DNA of 64,000 nucleotides from Streptomyces sp. JJ36 (lineage in GTDB: Bacteria; Actinomycetota; Actinomycetes; Streptomycetales; Streptomycetaceae), in assembly GCF_021696945.1 (NCBI RefSeq), contig NZ_JACYHE010000008.1:1-64000 (forward strand). The letters are read 5' to 3'. The position numbers and the translations under genes were made by a program. Positions 56,540 through 64,000 of the stretch are shown in pieces. The notes beneath the pieces were generated by a model. That model worked only from the letters and a program-made list of their open reading frames with translations, had not been told where the DNA came from and made no database searches. The first letter of the stretch is position 1. Every line of letters begins with the position of its first letter.

Positions 56540-56907
56540 CGCGCCCCGGCCCGGGCGGCGGCGTTCGGGAGCGGAGCAGCAGCACGGCCCCGGCGGAGAC
56601 GGCCCCAGCAGCACCGCGAGCGCGCCGTGCGCGAACCGGTGGCGGCGCAGCACGGGCAGCCGGGCGTCCAGCGCCCACCGGCCCGGGCCGCCGAGCGTGA
56701 GCCCCGCGGCGGTGGCCGCCGGCAGCAGCTCGTACCCCACGCCGGCCGGGGTGACGAAGCCACCGCCCCGGGTCACCGCCGGCGCGCCGGCCGCAGCACG
56801 AGCAGTCCGGCGTCCTGGGCGGCTCCCGCCGGTGCGGGGCCCGGCCCTTCCGCGGGACCATTGCCGGGGGCGCGGTGACCGGTGCGGCGGGGAGTGGGGG
56901 AGGTCAT
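56540..56907 (-). pseudogene. DoxX-family membrane protein remnant
   Basis: ATG 56907 with GGAGGAG upstream encodes a normal-looking start (MTSPTPRRTGHRAPG...AAQDAGLLVLR) that stops after 44 codons at 56773. In another frame downstream sequence continues with GGGFVTPAGVGYELLPAATAAGLTLGGPGRWALDARLPVLRRHR, the third/fourth membrane segment of DoxX proteins, and after a further one-base slip with AVSAGAVLLLRS. About 80-90 central codons are missing. So the gene has an internal deletion plus frameshifts. The regulator and operator next to it look intact. Confidence 0.75.
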
Positions 56908-56960
56908 GGGGCTCCTCCGGTGATGCGCATGCGAACGCCGTGCGGCGAGCCCAGGCGATG

Positions 56961-56974
56961 GTTCACATGTGAAC
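56961..56974. promoter_or_regulatory. MarR-type operator palindrome
   Basis: GTTCACATGTGAAC, a perfect 14-bp palindrome in the 97-bp space between the divergent marR gene and the doxX remnant. It overlaps the likely -35 (TGAACA, 56970-56975) of marR, 17 bases from TACGAT. Confidence 0.75.
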
Positions 56975-57004
56975 AACCAGGCCCGGCGGACGTACGATGA
57001 CGCC

Positions 57005-57457
57005 ATGACCGAGACCAGATGGCTGGACGCCCGGGAGATGGCGGCCTGGCAGGGCTTCCTCGAGGCCGGCAGCCGGGTCTCCCGCCGTCTGGAGCAGCAG
57101 CTCCGCGAGTCCGCCGGGCTGTCGCACCCGCAGTACGAGGTGCTGGTGCGGCTCGCGGACGCGCCGGACGGCGAGCTCCGCATGACCGAGCTGGCCGAGC
57201 GGCTGATCACCTCGAAGAGCGGCCTGACCTACCAGATCGGTCAGTTGGAGAAGCGGGGGCTGGTGCGCCGCCGCGCCTGCCCCAGCGATGTGCGCGGGAC
57301 ATACGCGGTGCTCACCGAGGCCGGCCGCGCCACCCTGGCGGAGGCGGCGCCCGGCCATGTGGCCGCCGTGCGCGAGGCCCTGCTGGACGCGCTGGACCCC
57401 CAGGAGCTCACGGTGCTCGCCGAGGCGCTGGGCCGGGTCGGCCGCCGGCTGCGCTGA
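57005..57457 (+). CDS. MarR-family transcriptional regulator
   Basis: A 150-aa winged-helix regulator: SHPQYEVLVRLADAPDGELRMTELAERLITSKSGLTYQIGQLEKRGLVRRRACPSDVRGTYAVLTEAGR contains the recognition helix and the beta-wing DxRG motif (given here in outline, residues 38-105). ATG 57005 has TACGAT (56993-56998) 6 bases upstream and no ribosome site, so a leaderless mRNA is likely. It is divergent from the broken doxX gene, presumably its former target, with a palindrome between. Confidence 0.92.
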   Translation: MTETRWLDAREMAAWQGFLEAGSRVSRRLEQQLRESAGLSHPQYEVLVRLADAPDGELRMTELAERLITSKSGLTYQIGQLEKRGLVRRRACPSDVRGTYAVLTEAGRATLAEAAPGHVAAVREALLDALDPQELTVLAEALGRVGRRLR

Positions 57458-57528
57458 GCCGCCGCCGGATCCGCCCCGGCATGCGGGACAATCGGCCCGC
57501 ACCGTCCGCGAACCACACCGGAGAGCCC

Positions 57529-57900
57529 GTGCCCCTGCAGATCACCCTCGACCCGTCCGCGCCCGAGGCGCCGTACGAACAGCTCCGCGCCCGGATCGCC
57601 GAGCAGGCCCGCGACGGCCGGCTGCCCGCGGGGTACCGGCTGCCGACCGTGCGGGCGCTGGCCCGGGAGCTGGGCCTGGCGGCCAACACGGTGGCCAAGG
57701 CGTACCGCGCGCTGGAGAGCGACGGCGTGATCGAGACCCGTGGCCGGCACGGCACCTTCGTGGCCGCCGCGGGGGACGCGGCCGCGCGCGAGCTCGCCGA
57801 GGCGGCCCTGGCCTACGCCCGCCGTGCCCGGCGCCTCGGCGCGGACGACGCCGCCGCCCGCGCCGCCCTCGACTCCGCGCTCCGCGCCACCTCCGGCTGA
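57529..57900 (+). CDS. GntR-family regulator, YtrA type
   Basis: A 123-aa GntR protein with the winged HTH at residues 12-78 (APYEQLRARIAEQARDGRL, LPTVRALARELGLAANTVAKAYRALESDGVIETRGRHGTFV) and only a short helical C-terminus (about 40 residues), which defines the YtrA subgroup. These usually control ABC transporters, but none adjoins. GTG 57529 has GGAG 5 bases upstream; the longer frame is unsupported. Its stop codon lies inside a perfect hairpin. Confidence 0.9.
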   Translation: MPLQITLDPSAPEAPYEQLRARIAEQARDGRLPAGYRLPTVRALARELGLAANTVAKAYRALESDGVIETRGRHGTFVAAAGDAAARELAEAALAYARRARRLGADDAAARAALDSALRATSG

Positions 57901-57954
57901 CCGCCGCCCCGTGGCGGTGCCGCCGAGCCGGGCACCGCCACGGGGCGGCGGTCA
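57898..57954. terminator. Perfect 24-bp bidirectional terminator containing both stop codons
   Basis: Arms 57898-57921 and 57931-57954 are exact reverse complements (24 of 24) around a 9-base loop. The TGA of the GntR gene and the TGA of the convergent AAA gene are the two ends of the stem. Confidence 0.9.
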
Positions 57955-59187
57955 GAGGTACAGCCCCGGCCCGTCCGGGGCCGGCCGTCCGGGGAGACCG
58001 GCGGGCGTGGTGCCGCGCCGGAGCGCGTACAGCTCGGCCAGGGTGGCGCCGTCCCGGCCCAGCCCCTCCCCGGTGCCCAGCCAGGCCGCGGCCTCCGGGC
58101 GGGTCAGCGGACCGACCTCGATCCGGGCCAGGCAGCGGCCCGGGCGCACCACGGCCGGGTGCAGCCGCTCCAGGTCCTCGTTGGTGGTCACGCCCACCAG
58201 GACGTTCCGGCCCTGCCCGAGCAGCCCGTCGGTGAGGTTCAGCAGCCGGGAGAGGGCCTGGCCGGCCGCGTGCTTGGCCTCGCCGCGGATCAGCTCGTCG
58301 CAGTCCTCGAGCAGCAGCAGCCGCCAGCGGTCCGCGCCGCCGTCGCCGTCCTCGGCACCGATGGCGATGTCCATCAGGTACCCGATGTCGTTGAAGAGCC
58401 GCTCCGGGTCCAGCACGCAGTCCACCTGGCACCAGTCGCTCCAGGAGCGGGCGAGCGTGCGCAGCAGGGAGGTCTTCCCGGTGCCCGGGGGGCCGTGGAG
58501 CAGCAGGAGCCGCCCGGCGACGTCGTCCGGGGAGACCTTCATCAGCCCGTCCAGCTCGCCGGCCACCGGGGCCGAGTAGTTCCGGCGGACCTCCCCCCAG
58601 GAGCCCGCGGTGATGGTCCGCGTGGTGCGGTACGGGCCGCGGCGCGGCGAGTGGTACCAGAAGCCCATGGGGACGGTGTCCGGTTGCGGCTCCGGCTCGT
58701 CCTCGGCGTCCTCGACCGCCTCCCGCAGACGGGCTTCGGCGAGTTCGCCGCTGACGGCGGTGACCGTGACCTCCGCGCCCTGACTCCAGCGGTTGACCAG
58801 CGCCGTCCAGCCGGAGCCCTCGGCGAGCACCGAGCTGCGTCCGTCGCCGCGGGCCTCGCGGAGCACGGTGGCCCCGGACGGCAGCAGCGTACGGCCCTTG
58901 CGGACCCGGCCCACGGAGTGGCTGCGGGCGTAGGGCTGTTCCCCGGTGGTGAAGCGGCCGAGGAAGAGCGCGTCGATCACGTCGGACGGCGCGTCGCTGT
59001 CGTCCACGGTCATCCGCAGGGGCACGGAGCGCTCGGCCGGAGTCGGCGGGACGTCCGGGGCGGCCGGGGCCGGCGGTGCCTCGCCGGTGGCCGGGGTTGC
59101 GGCGGACGGAGCCGCGGCGGGCGGCGGGCCGGTGGGTGTGGCGGCGGTCAGGGCGGTCCTCTCGTCGCGGGAACGGTGGGCAGGCAT
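57952..59187 (-). CDS. DUF5925/AAA-family ATPase
   Basis: A 411-aa protein. After a Pro/Ala-rich start comes a DUF5925-like domain (about 45-190: DALFLGRFTTGEQPYARSHSV, WTALVNRWSQGAEVTVTAVSGE), then an AAA domain with Walker A HGPPGTGKTSLLRTL near 232-246, Walker B LLLLEDCDELI, and VLVGVTTNEDLERLHPAVVRPGRC with the sensor and arginine-finger region. In streptomycetes such proteins are uncharacterised. ATG 59187 is used; ATG 59196 is possible, and neither has a ribosome site. Shares its terminator with the GntR gene. Confidence 0.82.
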   Translation of the reverse strand: MPAHRSRDERTALTAATPTGPPPAAAPSAATPATGEAPPAPAAPDVPPTPAERSVPLRMTVDDSDAPSDVIDALFLGRFTTGEQPYARSHSVGRVRKGRTLLPSGATVLREARGDGRSSVLAEGSGWTALVNRWSQGAEVTVTAVSGELAEARLREAVEDAEDEPEPQPDTVPMGFWYHSPRRGPYRTTRTITAGSWGEVRRNYSAPVAGELDGLMKVSPDDVAGRLLLLHGPPGTGKTSLLRTLARSWSDWCQVDCVLDPERLFNDIGYLMDIAIGAEDGDGGADRWRLLLLEDCDELIRGEAKHAAGQALSRLLNLTDGLLGQGRNVLVGVTTNEDLERLHPAVVRPGRCLARIEVGPLTRPEAAAWLGTGEGLGRDGATLAELYALRRGTTPAGLPGRPAPDGPGLYL

Positions 59188-59405
59188 GCCGCCCATGATC
59201 CGGCATGCGGGCCCCGGACGCATGCGGGTTTTCCGGCGGCGCACCGGGGGCGCGCAGGGGCACACCGTGTGCACCGGTGTTCGCCCGTGTTCGTCAACAG
59301 CCGTACGGGGAAGGTGAATCAGGTGACCGGGATACCGGACTGTCGGATGCGGGAGATAGGGTTACCCTGCCCGGGCCGGGTGCCCTCGTACGGGTGGGGA
59401 GAGAC

Positions 59406-59672
59406 ATGGAGCAGATAACAGTGCGCAGCAGGGCGCGCGTGCCCGCGATCACCTGCGGGACGGGCGCGACGAGTTCGCGTCTGGACCGCCACCTCGCGGT
59501 GCTCGCGGGACCGGCCGTCCCCCCGGGGGAGACCGAGGAGGCCACCACCCTGATGCGGGAGATAACGACCCGGGACGCCGCGCGGAGCGACCAGAGGAAC
59601 CGGGGCGCGCGCGTCTCGCTCTTCGCGCCGCTGCGCCGGCTGCGGCGCTCGCTGTTCGGCGGGCGCGACTAG
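59406..59672 (+). CDS. Small basic conserved-type hypothetical protein
   Basis: An 88-aa protein: MEQITVRSRARVPAITCGTG, a middle with EEATTLMREITTRDAAR, and a strongly basic amphipathic end (LFAPLRRLRRSLFGGRD) that could bind membrane or nucleic acid. ATG 59406 has GGGGAG 5 bases upstream. TAGGGT (59357-59362) or TACCCT (59363-59368) could be its -10. Function unknown. Confidence 0.65.
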   Translation: MEQITVRSRARVPAITCGTGATSSRLDRHLAVLAGPAVPPGETEEATTLMREITTRDAARSDQRNRGARVSLFAPLRRLRRSLFGGRD

Positions 59673-59851
59673 CCGCTCCGCCCGGCCGGGGCGCCGAGCG
59701 GCCCGGCGCGGCTCCCCGCCCGCCTCCGTACGGCGCCGCGTGCACGCGGCCCGGCGCCGTACGGCCCGGCACGGCCCCCAGGCGTCCGGCCCGCGCCTGT
59801 GGCCCCACCCGCGGCCCGCGGCCCCCCACCTGCGGCCCGCGGCTTCTCACT

Positions 59852-60619
59852 TCAGACCCCGTCCCCAGCGCCCGCCTCCACCGTGACCGAGAAGGAGAAG
59901 CGGTCGCCGCGGTAGTGGATGCGGACGACGTCCACCACCCGCCCGGCGTGGTCGTAGGTCACGCCCGTGTAGTGGAGGATCGGGCTGAGCAGCGGCACGT
60001 CGAGCAGCTTCGCGGTCTCCGGGTCGGCGAGCCGGGCCTCGACGGTGTCGGTGATCCGGCTGATCCGCACGCCCACGGCGTCCCGCAGCACCTTCGTCAT
60101 CGGCCAGCCGCGGACCAGGTCGGCGGGGTCGATGTGCCGGGCCACCTCGGGGTGGATGAGGTTCTCCGCCCAGTTCACCGGCTCGCCGCTCTCCCGGTCG
60201 CGGCGCAGCCGGCGGTATCCCATCGCCTCCGTCATCCCCGGGAAGTGCCCGGCGTGGGCGGCGGGCACCGGCTGCGGGCCGTGCGCCAGCAGCGTGGTCT
60301 CCTCGCCGGACTGCTGGGCGACGATGGTGTCCACGGAGCCCAGCAGCCGCACCGTCCGCGCGCGCCGCGCGTCCGGCTCGATGAAGGTGCCGCGCCGCCG
60401 GTGCCGGCTGATCAGGCCCTCCGCCTCCAGCTCCTTGAGCGCCTGTCGCATGGTGAGGACGCTCACGCCGTAGTGCCGCGCCAGCCGGTCCTCGGTCGGC
60501 AGGCGTAGCGGCGCCTCGGGCGCGCGCCCCAGTATCGAGGCGCGGAGCGACTGCGAGACCTGGTACCAGAGGGGAAGCTTCCGGTTCAGCTCCAGCGAGT
60601 CGGGAGCGAATTCAGTCAC
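59852..60619 (-). CDS. GntR/HutC-family regulator, likely controlling hmgA
   Basis: A 255-aa HutC-type regulator: N-terminal winged HTH (residues 15-85: LPLWYQVSQSLRASIL, RLPTEDRLARHYGVSVLTMRQALKELEAEGLISRHRRRGTFI) and a C-terminal UTRA ligand domain (about 105-250, ending DVVRIHYRGDRFSFSV). GTG 60619 has AAGGGAG 5-6 bases upstream. It lies 44 bases downstream of hmgA on the same strand, so the two are probably one transcript. An operator over the hmgA promoter is the natural target; the effector may be homogentisate or a related acid (inference). Confidence 0.9.
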   Translation of the reverse strand: MTEFAPDSLELNRKLPLWYQVSQSLRASILGRAPEAPLRLPTEDRLARHYGVSVLTMRQALKELEAEGLISRHRRRGTFIEPDARRARTVRLLGSVDTIVAQQSGEETTLLAHGPQPVPAAHAGHFPGMTEAMGYRRLRRDRESGEPVNWAENLIHPEVARHIDPADLVRGWPMTKVLRDAVGVRISRITDTVEARLADPETAKLLDVPLLSPILHYTGVTYDHAGRVVDVVRIHYRGDRFSFSVTVEAGAGDGV

Positions 60620-60663
60620 GGCGGCTCCCTTCGGTGCAGGGGAGGAGGCGGAGTGGCGGCCCG

Positions 60664-61992
60664 CTACGGGCGGAAGTGCCGCTGCAGACCCTGCCACACC
60701 TCGTCGTACCCCCGCTGAAGACGGCCGGTCTCCCGTGCCTGCGGGGTGGCCGTCACCGGCCAGCGGGTCTCGAACATGAAGGCCAGGCCGTCGTCCACCT
60801 TCTGCGGGACCAGCTCGGCCGCACTGGCCCGGTCGAAGGTCTCCCGGTCGGGGCCGTGCGCGGACATCATGTTGTGCAGCGAACCGCCGCCCGGCACGAA
60901 ACCGCCCGGACCGGCCGTCTTGGCGTCGTAGGCGCCCTCGATCAGGCCCATGTACTCGCTCATCACGTTCCGGTGGAAGTAGGGCGGCCGGAAGGTGTCC
61001 TCGCCGACCAGCCAGCGTGGCGCGAAGACCACGAAGTCCACGCCGGCCAGCCCGGGGGTGTCCGAGGGCGAGGTGAGCACGGTGAACAGGGAGGGGTCCG
61101 GGTGGTCGTAGCTGATGGTGCCGAGGACGTTGAAGCGGTGCAGGTCGTAGACGTACGGCAGGTGGTTGCCGTGCCAGGCGACGACGTCCAGCGGGGAGTG
61201 GTCGTAGACGGCCCGCCACAGGTTGCCGCAGAACTTGTTCACCACCTCGGTGGGGCGGTCCTCGTCCTCGTAGGCGGCGACCGGGGCCAGGAAGTCCCGC
61301 GGGTTGGCCAGACCGTTGGCGCCGATCGGGCCGAGGTCCGGGAGGGCGAAGGGCTGGCCGTAGTTCTCGCAGACGTAGCCGCGGGCCTCGTCGTCCAGCA
61401 GCTCGACGCGGAACCGCACCCCGCGCGGAATCAGTGCCACCTCGCCCGGCGCGGCCCGGAGCAGGCCGAACTCGGTGCGCAGCAGCAGCCCGCCGTGCTG
61501 CGGCACCAGCAGCAGCTCGCCGTCGGCGTCGCTGAACACCCGGTCCGTCATGGAGGTGTTCGCGGAGTACAGGTGGATCGCCATGCCGGCCCGCTGGGTG
61601 ACGTCGCCGTTGCCGCCCAGCGTCCACAGCCCGGCGAGGAAGTCGGTACCGGCGGGCGGCGCGGGCAGCGGGTCCCAGCGCAGCCGGTTCGGGTCCGGCA
61701 CGGCCTCGGTGAAGGGAGCGGTGCGCAGCGCACCGTGGTCCGTGCGGACGAAGCGCGGGTGCGCGGCGGAGGGACGGATGCGGTAGAGCCAGGAGCGCCG
61801 GTTCCGCGCCCGCGGCTCGGTGAACGCGGTGCCGCTGAGCTGCTCCGCGTAGAGGCCCAGCGGGGCGCGCTGCGGCGAGTTCCGCCCGACGGGCAGCGCG
61901 CCCGGCACGGCCTCGCTGCTGTGCTCGTTCCCGAAGCCGGAGAGGTACTCCAGTGACTCCGCCGTCTTGCGCGCCTGCTCGGTGCTGCTCAT
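60664..61992 (-). CDS. hmgA: Homogentisate 1,2-dioxygenase
   Basis: Ring-cleaving Fe(II) enzyme of tyrosine/phenylalanine breakdown, forming maleylacetoacetate. 442 aa, normal length. Opens [19 protein letters not shown], the family N-terminus. The iron ligands fit [14 protein letters not shown] (His about 336, Glu about 342) and [10 protein letters not shown] (His about 372). ATG 61992 has GGGAG about 8 bases upstream. The promoter (TTGACG-N17-TATGGT) carries an 11-bp inverted repeat over its -10. The next two pathway genes (isomerase, fumarylacetoacetase) are not adjacent in this window. Confidence 0.96.
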   Translation of the reverse strand: MSSTEQARKTAESLEYLSGFGNEHSSEAVPGALPVGRNSPQRAPLGLYAEQLSGTAFTEPRARNRRSWLYRIRPSAAHPRFVRTDHGALRTAPFTEAVPDPNRLRWDPLPAPPAGTDFLAGLWTLGGNGDVTQRAGMAIHLYSANTSMTDRVFSDADGELLLVPQHGGLLLRTEFGLLRAAPGEVALIPRGVRFRVELLDDEARGYVCENYGQPFALPDLGPIGANGLANPRDFLAPVAAYEDEDRPTEVVNKFCGNLWRAVYDHSPLDVVAWHGNHLPYVYDLHRFNVLGTISYDHPDPSLFTVLTSPSDTPGLAGVDFVVFAPRWLVGEDTFRPPYFHRNVMSEYMGLIEGAYDAKTAGPGGFVPGGGSLHNMMSAHGPDRETFDRASAAELVPQKVDDGLAFMFETRWPVTATPQARETGRLQRGYDEVWQGLQRHFRP

Positions 61993-62013
61993 CGCGATGC
62001 TCCCGCCGTCAAG

Positions 62014-62056
62014 GATTCCTATGGAAGACCATAGGAATCACAGGGGGGCGCGTCAA
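62014..62056 (-). promoter_or_regulatory. hmgA promoter with overlapping operator
   Basis: Minus strand: -35 TTGACG (62051-62056), 17-base spacer, -10 TATGGT (62028-62033). GATTCCTATGG (62014-62024) and CCATAGGAATC (62029-62039) are perfect 11-bp inverted arms with a 4-base centre, covering the -10 and start point. Repression by the co-transcribed GntR/HutC regulator is inferred. Confidence 0.85.
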
Positions 62057-62203
62057 CGTTCGTGCGCGGCGGCGGGTCCGCGGGCCTCCGGGGGTGCCGG
62101 CCGGCGTAACGCGTCTCACTTTCGCCGCCGGAGGGCCCTGCCGGACCCCCTGGGGTCTACAGTCGGCGGCACTCAGTGTCAGCCGCGTCCACGAGGGGGA
62201 CCG

Positions 62204-64000
62204 ATGACGGACACCACCAGCGCGCTGCGGATCTGCCCGCTCTGCGAGGCGACCTGCGGCCTGACCGTGACGGTCGGGGACGGCCGGATCACCGCGGCGC
62301 GCGGGGACCGCGAGGATGTCTTCAGCCGCGGGTTCCTCTGCCCGAAGGGCGCCGCGCTGGGCGCCCTGGACGCGGACCCGGACCGGCTGACCCGGCCGCT
62401 GGTCCGCCGGGACGGCCGGCTCACCGAGGCCACCTGGGAGGAGGCGTTCGCGGCGGTCGCCGAGGGCCTGGCCGCCGTACGCCGGGACGGCGACCCGGAC
62501 GCCACCGCCGTCTACCTCGGCAACCCGAACGTGCACAGCATGGCCGGGGCCCTCTATCCGCCGGTGCTGCTGCGGGCGCTGCGAACCCGCAACGTCTTCT
62601 CCGCGAGCACCCTGGACCAGATGCCCAAGCACGTCTCCAGCGGGCTGCTCTTCGGCGACCCGCTGGCGATCCCGGTGCCGGACCTGGACCGCACCGACCA
62701 CCTGCTGGTCCTCGGCGCCAACCCGGTCGACTCGAACGGCAGCCTGGCCACCGCACCCGACTTCCCCGGGCGCCTGAAGGCGCTGCGCCGCCGCGGCGGC
62801 CGGCTCACCGTGGTCGACCCCCGCCGCACCCGCACCGCCCGGCTCGCCGACCGTCATCTGGCCATCCGGCCCGGCACCGACGCCCTGCTGCTGATGTCCG
62901 TGGTGCACGTGCTCTTCGCCGAGGAGCTGACCGACCCGGGCGCCGCCGGGCCGCACCTCACCGGCACCGAGCGGGTCCGCGAACTGGCCGCCGGCTTCCC
63001 GCCGGAGGCCGTGGCGGACGCCTGCGACCTGGCGGCCGGCGAGATCCGCACCCTCGCCCGGGAACTCGCCGCCGCCGACCGGGCCGCGGTCTACGGGCGC
63101 ATCGGCTCCTCCACCGTCGAGTTCGGGACCCTCACCAGCTGGCTGGTGGACGTCGTCAACGCCCTGACCGGCAACCTGGACCGCCCGGGCGGGGCCATGT
63201 TCCCGCTCTCCGCCACCGGTCCCGCGCCGCGCCCGCCGGCCCCCGGCAAGGGTTTCACGCTGGGCCGCTGGCACAGCCGGGTGAGCGGCCGCCCCGAGGC
63301 CAAGTCGGAGCTGCCCACCGCGGTGCTCACCGAGGAGATCCGCACCCCCGGCACCGGCCGCATCCGGGCCCTGCTGGTGCTCGCCGGGAACCCCGTGCTC
63401 TCCGCGCCCGACGGCGCCGCGCTGGAGGAGGCCCTGGCCACGCTCGACTTCATGGTCAGCGTCGATCCGTACCTGAACGAGACCTCGCGGCACGCCCATG
63501 TGGTCCTGCCGCCGCCCCCGCCCGGGCAGGCCGCGCACTTCGACTTCGCCTTCAACGCCCTGGCCGTGCGCAACCAGGTGCGCTACACCCGCCCCGCCGT
63601 CCCGCCCGAGGCGGACCGCCCGTCGGAGTGCGCCCTGCTGGCCCGGCTGGTGCTCTGCGCCGGCGGTACGCCCGAGAGGGACCCGGCGAGCGTCGACGCC
63701 CTCGTCGTCGACCACACCCTCTCCCGGGCCGTCGCCGATCCGCACTCGGCCGTGCACGGCCGGGACCCCGGCGAGCTCGCCGCCCTGCTCACCGGCGAGA
63801 ACGGCCCCGAGCGGCGCTTGGACATGATGCTGCGCCTCGGCCCGTACGGCGACGGCTTCGGCGCCGACCCCGGCGGGCTCACCCTGGAGCGGCTGCTGGC
63901 GCACCCGCACGGCATCGACCTGGGCCCGCTGCGCCCACGGCTGCCGGAGGTGCTGCGCACCCGCTCCGGAACCGTCGAGCTCTGCCCCGAGCCGCTCGCC
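62204..64000 (+). CDS. Molybdopterin oxidoreductase, large subunit (3' end outside the window)
   Basis: The frame opens at ATG 62204 after GAGGGGGA and stays open to the right edge (599 codons). Residues 11-46 carry the N-terminal 4Fe-4S motif: C11-P-L-C14-E-A-T-C18 and, after 27 residues, C46 in FLCPKG. Then DRLTRPLVRRDGRL, the MGD-binding HLLVLGANPVDSN, VVDPRRTRTARLADRHLAIRPGTDALLLM and LTGNLDRPGGAMFP follow. It belongs to the DMSO-reductase superfamily (formate dehydrogenase/nitrate reductase-like). No Tat signal, so cytoplasmic. Substrate unknown. TACAGT at 62158-62163 is a possible -10. Divergent from hmgA. Confidence 0.93.
   Translation, partial: MTDTTSALRICPLCEATCGLTVTVGDGRITAARGDREDVFSRGFLCPKGAALGALDADPDRLTRPLVRRDGRLTEATWEEAFAAVAEGLAAVRRDGDPDATAVYLGNPNVHSMAGALYPPVLLRALRTRNVFSASTLDQMPKHVSSGLLFGDPLAIPVPDLDRTDHLLVLGANPVDSNGSLATAPDFPGRLKALRRRGGRLTVVDPRRTRTARLADRHLAIRPGTDALLLMSVVHVLFAEELTDPGAAGPHLTGTERVRELAAGFPPEAVADACDLAAGEIRTLARELAAADRAAVYGRIGSSTVEFGTLTSWLVDVVNALTGNLDRPGGAMFPLSATGPAPRPPAPGKGFTLGRWHSRVSGRPEAKSELPTAVLTEEIRTPGTGRIRALLVLAGNPVLSAPDGAALEEALATLDFMVSVDPYLNETSRHAHVVLPPPPPGQAAHFDFAFNALAVRNQVRYTRPAVPPEADRPSECALLARLVLCAGGTPERDPASVDALVVDHTLSRAVADPHSAVHGRDPGELAALLTGENGPERRLDMMLRLGPYGDGFGADPGGLTLERLLAHPHGIDLGPLRPRLPEVLRTRSGTVELCPEPLA

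Overview
The window is very GC-rich (roughly 73-75% by eye), densely packed and almost entirely made of orthologues typical of Streptomyces: ScpA/ScpB with an orphan ParA, a SepF-like protein of the SflA type, Rpf, AA10 LPMO, GH64 and GH15 enzymes, DnaE2 with an ImuB-like partner, and a TctCBA transporter. GTG and TTG starts, GTGA/ATGA overlaps, and -10 boxes placed 6-8 bases before a start codon (leaderless mRNAs) are common. From memory, gene content and order follow the S. coelicolor SCO1776-SCO1715 segment, so this is chromosomal core or near-core DNA. I see no rRNA, tRNA, CRISPR array, transposase, phage gene or attachment site.

Layout. 0-5 kb: 3' end of a glycosyltransferase gene, a LacI-type repressor divergent from a secreted GH64 beta-1,3-glucanase with a perfect palindrome between them, then a GH15 enzyme. 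5-21 kb: housekeeping block: pyrG, a Nudix hydrolase, a STAND-like ATPase, ald, then orphan parA, an RHH-type DNA-binding candidate, scpA, scpB and rluB (overlapping), followed by tyrA, cmk-plsC and der. 21-38 kb: conserved hypotheticals, an Rpf, a WYL regulator, an I78 inhibitor, PAP2, a DHA2 efflux pump, an acyl-CoA dehydrogenase, SflA, a Cys-rich DUF5685 protein, slipin, a secreted S1 protease, asd, a phosphoesterase and a GNAT. 38-44 kb: a wrecked chitinase gene that keeps its DasR-type promoter, a secreted PQQ dehydrogenase fused to CBM2, an RNA methyltransferase preceded by two tiny ORFs, and an S1-fold protein with a broken oxyanion-hole motif. 43-48 kb: an SOS mutasome pair under a LexA box. 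48-57 kb: an FMN protein, a sortase-anchored LPMO, a TPM-like membrane protein, tctCBA, an FAD monooxygenase and a broken doxX gene still facing its MarR regulator. 57-64 kb: a YtrA-type GntR, a DUF5925 AAA ATPase, a small conserved protein, hmgA with a GntR/HutC regulator behind it, and the 5' part of a molybdopterin oxidoreductase gene.

How it fits together. Three themes stand out. (1) Chromosome and cell-cycle work: ParA/RHH candidate, ScpAB, SflA, DnaE2/ImuB. (2) Polymer attack outside the cell: GH64, GH15, chitinase remnant, AA10 LPMO, PQQ-CBM2 dehydrogenase, secreted proteases. (3) Small regulator-target modules with operators that can be read directly: LacI/GH64, LexA/dnaE2, DasR/chitinase remnant, MarR/doxX remnant, GntR/hmgA.

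I did not find a large unknown multi-gene system. The best leads for something undescribed are the ParA-RHH-ScpAB arrangement, the leaderless Phe-Phe-Phe leader ORF before the THUMP methyltransferase, the PQQ-CBM2/LPMO pair, the protease-fold protein with an altered active site, and the 15-Cys tail of the DUF5685 protein.
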